Positions 14,114 through 14,302 of a DNA stretch of 14,302 bases are shown here, one piece after another. The position numbers and the translations under genes were made by a program. A model generated the notes under the pieces. The model was not told where the DNA came from and did not search any database. It saw only the letters and a program-made list of their open reading frames with translations. This stretch comes from Armatimonadota bacterium (GTDB taxonomy: Bacteria > Armatimonadota > Fimbriimonadia > Fimbriimonadales > ATM1): the NCBI GenBank assembly GCA_003695835.1, contig RFHN01000155.1, forward strand, positions 1-14,302, written 5' to 3'. The number at the start of each line of letters is the position of its first letter. The first letter of the stretch is position 1.

Positions 14114-14302
14114 CTAAGCGGCATCCGCAACCTCCTCTTCGGACGCGGTCTCGGGAAATACGCGGTGTTTCGTTGTCCACCGCTCGTCCTCGACGACGAC
14201 CTGGCAAGCCGTTCTCTTGACGACATTGATGAGTAGCGGGCCCGCCAGGTTCGCCGTCATCTCGTGAGGCCGTCCGGGCGGGATAGAGAGAATCACGTAG
14301 AC
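14114..14302 (-). CDS. fliW: Flagellar assembly factor FliW (5' end outside window)
   Basis: C-terminal 62 residues of FliW; the start lies beyond the right edge, so the frame is open to 14302. VYVILSIPPGR and MTANLAGPLLINVVKRTACQ match the conserved FliW C-terminal region (homologues show the pattern xTANLxAPLxINxxxRxxxQ). FliW binds flagellin before assembly and, when free, binds and inhibits CsrA. The gene ends 72 nt before csrA, and that gap holds the csrA leader. The C-terminal tail after VFPETASEEEVADAA is short and acidic. Placed in front of csrA as in flagellar operons; other flagellar genes probably lie to the right. Confidence 0.9.
   Translation of the reverse strand, partial: VYVILSIPPGRPHEMTANLAGPLLINVVKRTACQVVVEDERWTTKHRVFPETASEEEVADAA

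Overview
The window is a gene-dense, GC-rich bacterial chromosome segment with no rRNA, tRNA, CRISPR array, transposase or phage gene that I could see. The mix (a divergent DnaA, a FliW-CsrA pair, A-type Fe-S carrier, heme A synthase, exported proteins with STN-like domains, many exported proteins of unknown family) suggests an aerobic, flagellated, diderm bacterium. An Armatimonadota/Fimbriimonadia-like lineage is my best guess, but this is inference from gene style and not a database result.

Layout. 1-407 (-): 3' part of a thiamine pyrophosphokinase gene running off the left edge. 408-546: divergent intergenic region with a good sigma70-type promoter facing right. 600-2661 (+): DnaA followed 4 nt later by a creatininase-family amidohydrolase. 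2671-4206 (-): a saccharopine-dehydrogenase-like oxidoreductase then a DUF2200 protein, 15 nt apart. 4304-7000 (-): two exported proteins of unknown function in one operon; the first is split by a frame break. 7105-8232 (-): A-type iron-sulfur carrier and a pirin, 3 nt apart. 8375-9960 (-): a membrane anti-sigma-like zinc-finger protein overlapping (ATGA) an exported protein with two STN-like domains and a C-terminal zinc ribbon. 10065-12285 (+): a PfkB-family kinase and a glycine C-acetyltransferase/AONS-family PLP enzyme. 12321-14302 (-): FliW (partial), CsrA, heme A synthase and a small exported protein.

How the genes work together. FliW and CsrA form a known post-transcriptional switch for flagellin synthesis; the csrA leader carries four GGA motifs, so autoregulation is likely. 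The ZAS/STN pair looks like an envelope-to-cytoplasm sensing arrangement reminiscent of FecR/FecA-type signalling, but with no sigma factor gene beside it and an unusual zinc ribbon; it is the best candidate here for something not well described. The other pairs are mainly housekeeping: Fe-S assembly with pirin, PLP enzyme with sugar/nucleoside kinase.

Two places show reading-frame breaks that deserve checking against raw reads: the N-terminus of DnaA (about 600-603) and the exported protein at 6734-6834. In both, sensible protein sequence continues across the break if one base is added or skipped.
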